Of a stretch of 64,000 nucleotides of DNA, positions 17,090 through 25,151 are shown in pieces. The notes below the pieces were generated by a model. It was given only the letters and a program-made list of their open reading frames with translations, did not search any database and was not told where the DNA came from. This DNA comes from Paracoccaceae bacterium. Its GTDB lineage: Bacteria > Pseudomonadota > Alphaproteobacteria > Rhodobacterales > Rhodobacteraceae. Location: the NCBI GenBank assembly GCA_020832445.1, contig JAFIEO010000066.1, forward strand, positions 1-64,000. Direction: 5' to 3'. Numbering within the stretch: position 1 is the first letter of the stretch; every line of letters starts with the position of its first letter. A program made the position numbers and the translations under genes.

Positions 17090-17931
17090 CGATTGAGACA
17101 CTGAAAACCGATAGCGCGTCCCTGACCCTTCATCTGAACGGGCCGGATTGGGACGGTGCGTGTGCCGCGACGCTTGGCAATGTGTCGTTCAAGACGCCAC
17201 AGGCGGGCACGGATTTGTTGCAACAGGCGCTGGCGCGCGTGCGGGATGCGGGGTTCGACCGTGTGTTGGGGCCAATGGCAGGCGACACATGGCACAGTTA
17301 CCGTTTTGTCAGCGAAACTGACGGCACGCCCGCCTTTTTGATGGAACCGGCCAACCGCCCGCATGAGCCGTTGATTTTTGCCACCGCCGGTTTCCAGCCA
17401 GTGGCGCGCTATTTTTCGGCGCGGATGCCCTTGGACATATGCGACCCCGCGCCATTGCCCGCCCCCGCTGGTTTCACCATCGAGGCATGGGACGGCCACG
17501 ACCCGGACGCCATGCTGCGAGAGGTGTTTGCCCTGTCGTCAGTGGCATTTGCGGGTAACGCGTTTTACACGCCTATCCATGAATCCGCGTTCCTTGAAAT
17601 GTATAAACCCGTTCTTCCCATGCTAAAGCCCGCATTGATCTTTTTCGCGCGGCGGCCAGACGGGGCGTTGGCGGGCTTTTTGTTTGCAATCCCAAACTAT
17701 GCCGAAGGGCTGGGCACGAAAACCGTCATCCTGAAAACCTATGCCAGTCTTATTCCCGGTGCGGGGCGGCATATGGTGCATGCCTGTCATGTTGCCGCCC
17801 TTGCGATGGGCTACAAGACAATGATCCATGCGCTGATCCATGACGACAACCGTTCTGCCGCGCGCAGCCGTCAGGAAGGCGGGCAGGTGTTTCGCCGTTA
17901 TGAATTGCTTGGGCTGAAATGGGATGTCTGA
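17086..17931 (+). CDS. GNAT-like N-acyltransferase domain protein
   Basis: A 281-residue soluble protein that reads as a two-part GNAT-like fold: an N-terminal half ending in GDTWHSYRF and a C-terminal half with LAGFLFAIPNY, a possible acyl-CoA-binding strand-loop around ILKTYASLIPGAGRHMVHA, and HDDNRSAARSRQEGGQVFRRY. The latter resembles the terminal GNAT segment with conserved Asn-Ser and Tyr. The likely role is transfer of an acyl group to an amine, perhaps the amino group added by the DUF3419 enzyme two genes upstream. Start GTG 17086 overlaps the previous stop; ATG-TCTGA overlap with the ligase gene. Assignment is moderate. Confidence 0.6.
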   Translation: MTIETLKTDSASLTLHLNGPDWDGACAATLGNVSFKTPQAGTDLLQQALARVRDAGFDRVLGPMAGDTWHSYRFVSETDGTPAFLMEPANRPHEPLIFATAGFQPVARYFSARMPLDICDPAPLPAPAGFTIEAWDGHDPDAMLREVFALSSVAFAGNAFYTPIHESAFLEMYKPVLPMLKPALIFFARRPDGALAGFLFAIPNYAEGLGTKTVILKTYASLIPGAGRHMVHACHVAALAMGYKTMIHALIHDDNRSAARSRQEGGQVFRRYELLGLKWDV

Positions 17932-19345
17932 CCTGCTGCGCGACTTTGCCGCCGCAGTCGAACGGCATCCCGACAGGGTGGCGCTGGTCGATGGCAAGGG
18001 GCGCGCGGTAACGTTTGCCGAACTGGATGCGCGCCGCGTGCGTTTTGCAGGGGCGTGGCACCGCAAGGGCATTCGTGCGGGCGACAAGGTGTTGGTGGCC
18101 ATGTCTGTGGATGCAGATCTTTATGCCGCGCTGGCCGCGCTGTGGACACTTGGCGCAACTGCCGTTCTGCCAGAACCGGCATTGGGGCTTGCGGGGCTGC
18201 GCCATGCCGCGCACGTCACCAGACCACGCGCCTTTTGCAGTTCTGGCCTGTATGGGCTGCTGCGTTGGGTGTTGCCCCAACTATGGGGGCTGCGCCATTT
18301 GCGCCCGAACGGGCAGGCCGCGCCCCTGCCCGCGATGCCCCCCCCTGCGGGCGCGGATATTGCGCTTATCTCATTCACATCGGGCACGACGGGGGCGCCG
18401 AAGGCCATTCCGCGCAGCCATGATTTCCTTGCAGCACAGCATAGCGCCATCGCGCCGCTGCTCCGCAGCGCGCAGGCCGAACGCGATCTGGTAGCGTTTC
18501 CCGTGTTCGTGCTGATCAATATTGCCAGCGGGCAGACATCGGTGTTGCCGAACTGGAAGATGTCGCGCCTTGATGCGCTGGACCCCGCGCAATTGCGCGA
18601 CTGGATGCACAAGAACCGCGTCACCCGCGCACTTGTGCCCCCATCCCTGTGCGAAATGTTGGTGCAGGCAGGCGCAGATGCGCCGCTGCATACGGTCTTT
18701 ACCGGCGGTGGCCCTGTTTTCCCCGAACTGATTGACCGGATGCACGCGGTCCGGCCTGATTTGCGCGTGTGTTGTGTCTATGGCTCGACCGAGGCGGAGC
18801 CGATTGCCCATCTGGACGCCACTGATATAACACCTGATGACCGCGCGGCGATGGACGGGGGGCAGGGGCTTCTGGTCGGCCACCCTGTTGCAGGGATAGA
18901 CTTGCGCATTCACAAGGATGAAATTCAGGTTGCCGGTGCGCATGTGAACCGCGGCTATCTTGACCCCGCCCATGATGCGCAAAACAAGATCCGTGATGGC
19001 GCAATAGTCTGGCACCGAACAGGCGATGCAGGCCGTCTGGATGCGCAAGGCCGGCTTTGGTTGCTGGGGCGTATGGGCACGGATGTGAAAATCGCGGGTC
19101 GCATGTGCTATCCGTTCGCGGTCGAGGGTGCTGCGCGGCAATGGCCCGGCGTGCGCCAATGCGCCCTGATGGAAGCCCATGACACTGCCTGCCTTGTGAT
19201 CGAAGGGGACAGCGCACAGATGCCAGTCTGGCAAACCCGCGCCACTGCGTTGGGGGGCGCGGGAGTCGTTCATGTGGCCAGCATGCCAATGGATAAACGC
19301 CACCGGTCCAAGATTGACCGCAACGCCCTGCGCGCAATGCTGTAG
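17924..19345 (+). CDS. AMP-forming acyl-CoA synthetase/ligase
   Basis: A 473-residue ANL-superfamily enzyme that activates a carboxylic acid as acyl-AMP. Core motifs are present: SFTSGTTGAPKAIPR (150-164, phosphate loop), VYGSTEAEP (A5), HRTGDAG (A7), LGRMGTDVKIAGR (A8), and the C-terminal catalytic Lys463 in DKRHRSKID. It is a little shorter than typical acyl-CoA synthetases (500-550). It overlaps the GNAT gene by 8 nt and ends the operon; no clear terminator is seen in the 25 bp before the convergent TAXI gene. A ligase and acyltransferase pair suggests a fatty or branched acyl group is put on the product. Confidence 0.86.
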   Translation: MSDLLRDFAAAVERHPDRVALVDGKGRAVTFAELDARRVRFAGAWHRKGIRAGDKVLVAMSVDADLYAALAALWTLGATAVLPEPALGLAGLRHAAHVTRPRAFCSSGLYGLLRWVLPQLWGLRHLRPNGQAAPLPAMPPPAGADIALISFTSGTTGAPKAIPRSHDFLAAQHSAIAPLLRSAQAERDLVAFPVFVLINIASGQTSVLPNWKMSRLDALDPAQLRDWMHKNRVTRALVPPSLCEMLVQAGADAPLHTVFTGGGPVFPELIDRMHAVRPDLRVCCVYGSTEAEPIAHLDATDITPDDRAAMDGGQGLLVGHPVAGIDLRIHKDEIQVAGAHVNRGYLDPAHDAQNKIRDGAIVWHRTGDAGRLDAQGRLWLLGRMGTDVKIAGRMCYPFAVEGAARQWPGVRQCALMEAHDTACLVIEGDSAQMPVWQTRATALGGAGVVHVASMPMDKRHRSKIDRNALRAML

Positions 19346-19370
19346 CTGGCACGGCTTACAGCGGTCTGCG

Positions 19371-20345
19371 CTATCCCAGCAGCCCCACTTCCTGGAAATA
19401 TGATTTCGCGCCTGCATGCATTTTGGCAGAAAGGGCTTCATTTACCATTTCATTGCGGTCCAGCCCGTTCAGGGCGGAATGCAGCCCCCTGAACTGGTCC
19501 AGATTTTCAAAGATGGTCCTGGCCAGTTGATATGTGACCATTTCAGGCACGTCCGCCGATGCGACAAGCGTGGCGCGCATGCCAAAGGTTGGTGTGTCAT
19601 CTTCCGCGCCGCGATACATGCCACCGGCGATGGTGGCCATGCTGTAATATTCATGCTTGTCCACCAAAGCGCGGATTGCGGGATTGTCGACCTTGACCAG
19701 AACCGTGTCGCAGGCGGTGGCGTCATGGATGGCAATCGACGGGTGACCGACGGCATAGACAATGGCATCAACGTCGTTGTCGCACAGCGCCTGGGCTTGT
19801 CGCGCGGGCGACAATTCGGTGACCTGCGCGAAACTGTCCAGCCCCCAGCCCATGGCTTGCATCACAACTTCCATCGTGGCCCGCTGGCCTGATCCGGGAT
19901 TGCCAATATTGACCCGCTTGCCTGCCAGATCGTCAAATACCCTGATGCCGCTATCGGCGCGCGCAATCACCGTGAAGGGTTCGGGATGCAGCGAAAACAC
20001 CGCGCGCAGCCCGTCAAACGCGCCATCGTGTTCAAAACCGCCGCTGCCGTTATAGGCATGGAATTGCAGATCGGATTGCACTACGCCAAATTCCAGCCCG
20101 TCAAAGCGTATTGCTTGCAGATTGTGCATCGAACCACCGGTCGGCTGCACCATGCACCTGATGCCATGCGCGGCACGATCCTGGTTAAGCAACCGGCAAA
20201 TGGCGTTGCTGGCAGGGAAATACACCCCCGTCACGCCACCTGTGCCGATGGTGATCGATGTTTCATGCGCGGGCGCAGCCGTGCCAAGAAACGCGCATGA
20301 CGCTGAAATGAATATTGCCCGCGTGAAAATGATCCCCTCCGTCAC
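19371..20345 (-). CDS. TAXI-family TRAP transporter substrate-binding protein (orphan)
   Basis: A 324-residue secreted protein with a signal peptide (hydrophobic segment IFISASCAFLGTAAPAHA-like, residues 11-27) and TAXI hallmarks: ITIGTGGVTGVYFPASNAIC, a QPTGGSMHNLQAI segment, GVVQSD, and VNIGNPGSGQR. TAXI receptors deliver substrates such as dicarboxylates or glutamate to a fused TRAP permease. No permease gene is adjacent, so it either serves a permease elsewhere or is regulatory. It is convergent with the long operon. Only a GTG start at 20345 fits; a GGAGGGG lies inside the predicted N terminus, so the start is uncertain. Confidence 0.85.
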   Translation of the reverse strand: MTEGIIFTRAIFISASCAFLGTAAPAHETSITIGTGGVTGVYFPASNAICRLLNQDRAAHGIRCMVQPTGGSMHNLQAIRFDGLEFGVVQSDLQFHAYNGSGGFEHDGAFDGLRAVFSLHPEPFTVIARADSGIRVFDDLAGKRVNIGNPGSGQRATMEVVMQAMGWGLDSFAQVTELSPARQAQALCDNDVDAIVYAVGHPSIAIHDATACDTVLVKVDNPAIRALVDKHEYYSMATIAGGMYRGAEDDTPTFGMRATLVASADVPEMVTYQLARTIFENLDQFRGLHSALNGLDRNEMVNEALSAKMHAGAKSYFQEVGLLG

Positions 20346-20676
20346 CGATAAAATGCATGCCGCTTGGTCACACGCTCGCCTGATTCCGGTTTGTGTTCAA
20401 GTGTTTCATCAAGCGGGGGGTGAGTTGCGCGCCTGCAAATGCACGGGCGCAGGCAGATTGGGCGTTTGTGTGACTTTCGCACATGTATCGCGCCGCGCTG
20501 GCGGGTGCGGGCATAATAACGCGGGAAATGCGGCCCCTTTCTACGCTAGGCTAGTGGCCGGTAAAGTGGCCAAAAATAAGGAAATCAATAGGCTTCATAT
20601 TACATCAAGTATATGATAGTGTTTAATTTATATAGAATTTGAAAGCGGCCAAAGAAGCGGCCAAGGTGCAGGACAA
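20346..20676. other. Intergenic region with repeats upstream of the Fic gene
   Basis: About 330 bp between the divergent TAXI and Fic genes. The decamer AAGYGGCCAA occurs at 20564-20573, 20643-20652 and 20655-20664, and a related TAGTGGCCG lies near 20552. The last two copies abut the Fic start. Between them is an AT-rich stretch (20580-20640). The repeats could bind a regulator of the Fic gene; nothing else is recognised. Confidence 0.4.
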
Positions 20677-21876
20677 ATGACGATCCCTGATGATGGCGAG
20701 ATGATTGTCTTGTTCGAACCGCTGATGGTTGCCGAAGGTGCGCCTGCGCGTGCGGGCCTGAATGATCTTGCGCTTGAACTGGCAGAAAAATCAGCGGCCT
20801 TTCGCAGTGGCCTGCCGCCGTCCATGGCCTGTGCGCTGGCAGATCTGGTGCGCGCGATGAACTGTTATTACAGCAATCTGATCGAAGGTCACGCCACCCA
20901 CCCCATTGATATCGAGCGTGCGATGCAGGGCGATTACAGCGCCGATCTGACAAAACGCAACCTGCAACTTGAAGCCAAGGCGCATGTCACCGTTCAGAAA
21001 TGGATCGATGAGGATGGCATGCCGGACCCGCCGACCGCGCCCCAGTCGGTTGTCGCGTTGCATCGTCGTTTTTGCGAATTGCTGCCGCCCGAACTTCTGT
21101 TTGTCGAAAACCCGCAAACATGCGAACGGATTGCGGTTGTGCCGGGCGAATTGCGCACCCGCTATGTCGAGGTCGGGCGCCATATCGCCATCAGTCCCGG
21201 TGCCGTGCCACGTTTTCTGGACCGGATGCACAAGGCCTACAGCTTGCCCGGCCGGATAGAGCCTATTCTGGCGGCGGCCTGCGCGCATCATCGGCTGTTG
21301 TGGGTGCACCCGTTCCTTGATGGCAACGGACGGATTGCGCGGCTTATGTCCTATGCCATGTTGCGCCGCGCACTGGATACGCGCGGCCTTTGGTCTGTGG
21401 CGCGCGGGCTGGCGCGGCAGGACGCTGCCTATAAAGAGCATCTTGCGGCCTGTGACAGCCCGCGCAGGGGCGACAGGGACGGGCGCGGCACCCTTAGCGA
21501 AGCGGCGCTTGCGTCTTTTGCCGGATTCTTTCTGCGCATCTGCATTGAACAGGTTGAATTCATGGAAAACCTTATGCGGCCCGACCGGCTGCGCGACCGC
21601 ATATTGATCTGGGCCGAAGAGGAAATGCGCGCCGCGATCCTGCCTGCGAAATCCGATGTGGTGCTGAAGGCTGTTCTGTATCAGGGGCAGATACAGCGGG
21701 GCGAGGTTGAAGCAATTCTTGGCACCAGCGACCGCACGGCGCGGCGGGTCACATCCGCATTGCTTGATGCGGGCGCGCTGTCGTCGCCCAGCCCGCGCGC
21801 GCCGCTTACGCTGGCGTTTCCGGCAAAATATGCAGGCCGGTGGATGCCGGGGTTGTTTCCCGAGCAGCAGGATTGA
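20677..21876 (+). CDS. Fic-domain protein (putative AMP transferase) with inhibitory motif
   Basis: A 399-residue Fic protein. The catalytic motif HPFLDGNGRIAR lies at 211-222 and the (S/T)xxxE(G/N) autoinhibitory motif SNLIEG at 66-71, so this is a class II (self-inhibited) Fic. The C-terminal part may form a winged-helix-like domain (VEAILGTSDRTARRVTSALLDAG). The family transfers AMP or other nucleotides from NTP to protein Ser, Thr or Tyr. The ATG 20677 start has AGGA upstream. Its 3' end overlaps the convergent ABC ATPase gene by 71 bp. No adjacent antitoxin gene is seen, as expected when the inhibitory helix is built in. Confidence 0.87.
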   Translation: MTIPDDGEMIVLFEPLMVAEGAPARAGLNDLALELAEKSAAFRSGLPPSMACALADLVRAMNCYYSNLIEGHATHPIDIERAMQGDYSADLTKRNLQLEAKAHVTVQKWIDEDGMPDPPTAPQSVVALHRRFCELLPPELLFVENPQTCERIAVVPGELRTRYVEVGRHIAISPGAVPRFLDRMHKAYSLPGRIEPILAAACAHHRLLWVHPFLDGNGRIARLMSYAMLRRALDTRGLWSVARGLARQDAAYKEHLAACDSPRRGDRDGRGTLSEAALASFAGFFLRICIEQVEFMENLMRPDRLRDRILIWAEEEMRAAILPAKSDVVLKAVLYQGQIQRGEVEAILGTSDRTARRVTSALLDAGALSSPSPRAPLTLAFPAKYAGRWMPGLFPEQQD

Positions 21877-23290
21877 CGCACCCTTGCGCATCTGCGCGCA
21901 ATTCAAGCGTTTCGTGGCAGAAATCGCGCAGCATGGCGCGGTCATGGCTGACAAGGATGATTGCGGCGCCTGCCTTTGCAAGTCGTGCCAGACCGGCCAG
22001 CGCGGCTGATTTTTGCCGTGGATCAAGCGCGCTTGTCGGTTCATCCGCAAGTATCAGCGTTGGTTTGGCAAGGCTGGCGCGCGCCAGTGTTACACGCTGG
22101 GCCTGCCCCATCGACAATGCGCCGGGGCGCGAGTTCAGGTTGATATGCCCAAGTCCGAAAGCGCCCATTGCCTGACGGATTGCATCGGGCCGGTCGCGCC
22201 GGGGTTGCCGCCCGTTGGCGCTGGTCAGGGGTTCGGATACGATGCGCGAAACCGGCCAGCGCGGGTTCATACTTGACACTGCGTCCTGAAACAGGACCAG
22301 CACTTCGCCCTGTCGCGGCGCGCGGGTCTGCCCGCCCCGCACGATAACGCCGGCAGCGGGGGGCAGGCGTCCTGCAAGTGTTGCCAGCAAGCTGGTCTTG
22401 CCAACACCTGACGGGCCTGCAACCCCCAGTATCTTGCCCGGTTGCAAGGCAAAGTTCAGCCCCGACACCAGACGCCGCCCGCCGCGATCAATGGCCAGAT
22501 CCCTGACGTCAAGCATGTTCAAGCCGGGCGCGGGCGGCGCGGGGCAAGGGGGCTGGCCGGTGCGGATGAAATCGTACAACGGTGCGGGGGCACGCCCTGA
22601 CGACAGCTCAGCGCGGCCCGCGATGGCGGCAATGCGGCCATCCTCGATCAGGATCACGCGATCTGCACAGCGCGCCACCAGCGGCAGGTCGTGGCTGACG
22701 ACAATAACACCGGGCGCGCCGCTGCGCAGGCAGGACATGACCCTTTCGGCCATATCGGCATCAACCGCAGATGTCGGCTCATCCGCCAGCAGAACAGGCG
22801 GGGACAGCGCGATGGCGGCTGCGATATTTGCCCGCTGCAACATCCCCCCCGACCATTCATGCGGGTAGCGCTCCAGCATATGCTTGGCCAGTCCCAGACG
22901 GTTGCACAGCGCGATGATGCGCTTGTGGTCCGGTGTCAGGCCATGGGCGCGCCATGCTTCCGCGATATGGGCGCGGACGGTGCGCAAGGGCGCGCAGGCA
23001 TCAAAGGGGTTTTGCGCGACAAAGCCTATTTCGCGCCCCAATCTGCGCCGCAGAACACGCGTATTGCCCAGCGGGACGGTGCCTGCGGCGGTGCGCAGGT
23101 CGCCCGATACCTGCATCGATTGCGGCAACAGCCCCAGCAAGGCGCGCATCAGGGTTGTTTTGCCACAGCCCGACAGCCCGACAATGGCCAGACATTCCCC
23201 CGCCGCAAGATCGAAGGAAATATCGTGCAAGATGCTGACGCCGCCATGGGTGACCGACAGGTTTGTGACTGAAAACACGGGTGCGGTCAT
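21806..23290 (-). CDS. Double ATP-binding subunit of Dpp/Nik-type ABC importer
   Basis: A 494-residue protein with two complete ABC cassettes in tandem, a fusion equivalent of DppD and DppF. Cassette 1 has GLSGCGKTT (about 38-46), WSGGM and LLADEPTSAVD. Cassette 2 has GVAGPSGVGKTS, LSMGQAQR (Gly-Gln signature with Met in place of Gly) and LILADEPTSALD. It is the last gene of a riboswitch-controlled operon and overlaps the upstream permease gene by ATGA. It powers uptake through the two permeases at 23287 and 24159. The open frame extends upstream to 23581, but that part overlaps the permease, so ATG 23290 is used. Confidence 0.92.
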   Translation of the reverse strand: MTAPVFSVTNLSVTHGGVSILHDISFDLAAGECLAIVGLSGCGKTTLMRALLGLLPQSMQVSGDLRTAAGTVPLGNTRVLRRRLGREIGFVAQNPFDACAPLRTVRAHIAEAWRAHGLTPDHKRIIALCNRLGLAKHMLERYPHEWSGGMLQRANIAAAIALSPPVLLADEPTSAVDADMAERVMSCLRSGAPGVIVVSHDLPLVARCADRVILIEDGRIAAIAGRAELSSGRAPAPLYDFIRTGQPPCPAPPAPGLNMLDVRDLAIDRGGRRLVSGLNFALQPGKILGVAGPSGVGKTSLLATLAGRLPPAAGVIVRGGQTRAPRQGEVLVLFQDAVSSMNPRWPVSRIVSEPLTSANGRQPRRDRPDAIRQAMGAFGLGHINLNSRPGALSMGQAQRVTLARASLAKPTLILADEPTSALDPRQKSAALAGLARLAKAGAAIILVSHDRAMLRDFCHETLELRADAQGCVNPAARETTPASTGLHILPETPA

Positions 23291-24162
23291 GACCTCCCCT
23301 CGGGTGTGGCAAGGTCGCGCAGGGCCTCGCCCAGCAGGTTTGATGCCAGCACCGACAGCAGAATGCACGCCGACGGGCCAAGCAAAAGCCACGGCGCGAC
23401 CGTGAACAAAAAGCGCGTATCGGCCAGCATTGCGCCCCATTCGGCATGGGGCACCTGCACCCCAAGCCCAAGAAACGAAAACGCCGATATGGCCGCGATC
23501 TGCCCCCCCAACCCCAGGGTGCCCAGCACCAGAAGCGGCCAGAAAACCGGCGGCAGGACATGATGAAGCACGACGCGCCATTCAGGCACGCCAAACTGGC
23601 GCGACACTTCGGCGGCGGGGCTGCGCACGGCGTCGAACGCGCAGGCCCGCGCAATCCGCGCCTTATAGGCCCAGTCAGCGGCGATCAGCGCGATCAGCAG
23701 GTTCACATATCCCGGCCCCAAAAGCCCGATCACGGCAAATGCAACGATCAGCCCGGGCAGTGCCATGATGACATCGACAAACCGCATCAGCGCGGCATCG
23801 ACCCAGCGACCGGCCAGCGCCGCCAATGTGCCGACTATCAACCCGATCAGGGTAATTGCAACCGACACGGCCAGCGCCCCGCCCAGCGACCGCCGCGCCC
23901 CGTCGACCAGCCGCGACAGCTGGTCGCGCCCGGTGGCATCGGTGCCCAGCCAGTACCCTGATCCGGGCGGACGCAATGCGGCGGCATAATCCGGCACATT
24001 TGGCGGATGGGCCACAACCCACGGCCCCGCCACGGCCATGGCGGCCAGCGCCGCGCCCAGCACCACCCCCCAGCGCCCTGACGGATGGTGCAGCAGGGCG
24101 GCAAGAATGCCGCGCGGCGGGGGCGCAACGGGCCCTGACAATGTGGCGCGGCGCAGATTCAT
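23287..24162 (-). CDS. ABC importer permease, DppC/NikC-like
   Basis: A 291-residue inner-membrane protein with about six membrane segments and the EAA loop region typical of DppC-type permeases (RSPAAEVSRQFGVPEWRVVLHH). The N-terminal LGTDATGRDQLSRLVDGAR matches the GTDxxGRDxxSR signature of this family. It pairs with the DppB-like protein encoded just upstream. It overlaps both neighbours by ATGA-type junctions, so stoichiometric production is likely. Substrate not determined by sequence. Confidence 0.9.
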   Translation of the reverse strand: MNLRRATLSGPVAPPPRGILAALLHHPSGRWGVVLGAALAAMAVAGPWVVAHPPNVPDYAAALRPPGSGYWLGTDATGRDQLSRLVDGARRSLGGALAVSVAITLIGLIVGTLAALAGRWVDAALMRFVDVIMALPGLIVAFAVIGLLGPGYVNLLIALIAADWAYKARIARACAFDAVRSPAAEVSRQFGVPEWRVVLHHVLPPVFWPLLVLGTLGLGGQIAAISAFSFLGLGVQVPHAEWGAMLADTRFLFTVAPWLLLGPSACILLSVLASNLLGEALRDLATPEGRS

Positions 24163-25151
24163 GCGGGCCTCGCATGGCGCATGCGCGGGTCCAGCATGAT
24201 GGCCATTGCATCAACCACCAGACTGGCCGCGACATAGGCCAGCACGGCAATCAGGACGAAGGCCTGAATCACGGGGACATCGCGCACTGAAAGGGCCGTC
24301 AGGACATGTTCACCTATTCCGGGCCATGTGAATATCATTTCCAGTATCGGCGCGCCGCCGATCAGGCCACCAAGACTGATGCCAAGCGCGGTCATCCATG
24401 GCAGCAGGGCAGCGGGCAGGGCATAGATTGCCAGCACGCGGCCCGGCCTTGCGCCGCGCGCTTTGGCAACATCGGCGGGGCCGCGCGCAAGGTGCTCCAG
24501 CAATCCGGCGCGCAGCAATTGTGTCCAGCCCGCCGCGCGGTCAATCCCCAGAATTGCGGCGGCGATAATCAGCGTGGCACCCGCGCCCCCTGACAGAACC
24601 AGCCCGATCCCCATGCCCACCACGACGAATTGCAGCACCAGAAGCGCCAGCACGAATGACGGTGTTGCAGCCAGCAGCCGCGTATAGGCCAGCACCAGCC
24701 GGTCCGGCCAGCGCCCCGCCCAGCGTGCGGCAACCAGCGCCAGCCCCAGCGACCACGCCACAGAGATCACGAAGGACAGCCCGACCAGTTGCAAGGTTGC
24801 AGGCAGGCGGCGCATCAGCCCCGACAGGACCGGTTCACCCGTGCGCCATGACAGGCCGAAATCGCCCTGCACCACGCCCCCGATCCAGACCAGATATCGC
24901 TGCCATAAAGGCCGGTCCAGACCGAAGCGGTCGCGCAGAGCTGCGATGTGCTGGTCTGTCGGTTCCTCCACCCGCTGGGCATTCAGGATCATGTCCACGG
25001 GATCACCGGGCGCAAGCGGCAGCATCAGCCACACCAGCAGGCTTGCGCCGAACGCCGCCAGCACGGCCTGACCCAGCCGCATTACAAGGGCGCGGCCCAA
25101 ACCGCGCGCCTTGATGTCACGCAACCTTAGTCGCAAGGCGCGGTCTGCCAC
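24159..25151 (-). CDS. ABC importer permease, DppB/NikB-like
   Basis: A 330-residue inner-membrane protein with about six membrane segments. It has the DppB-type signatures PGDPVDMIL, RFGLDRPLWQRYLVWIGGVVQGDFGLSW, and PILEMIFTWPGIGEHVLTALSVRDVPVIQAFVL. It forms the transmembrane pore with the DppC-like partner. The start is uncertain: GTG 25151 lies inside the 3' end of the receptor gene, while TTG 25124 and ATG 25082 are alternatives; none has a good ribosome-binding site. Confidence 0.88.
   Translation of the reverse strand: MADRALRLRLRDIKARGLGRALVMRLGQAVLAAFGASLLVWLMLPLAPGDPVDMILNAQRVEEPTDQHIAALRDRFGLDRPLWQRYLVWIGGVVQGDFGLSWRTGEPVLSGLMRRLPATLQLVGLSFVISVAWSLGLALVAARWAGRWPDRLVLAYTRLLAATPSFVLALLVLQFVVVGMGIGLVLSGGAGATLIIAAAILGIDRAAGWTQLLRAGLLEHLARGPADVAKARGARPGRVLAIYALPAALLPWMTALGISLGGLIGGAPILEMIFTWPGIGEHVLTALSVRDVPVIQAFVLIAVLAYVAASLVVDAMAIMLDPRMRHARPA

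Noticed and set aside
20791-22050. Minus-strand open frame (419 codons) across Fic
   Set aside because: Antisense to a gene with an intact Fic motif; rich in Arg, Gln and Pro without domain features.
23291-23581. N-terminal extension of the double-ATPase frame
   Set aside because: It overlaps the DppC-like permease gene; the ATPase domain starts at the ATG at 23290.
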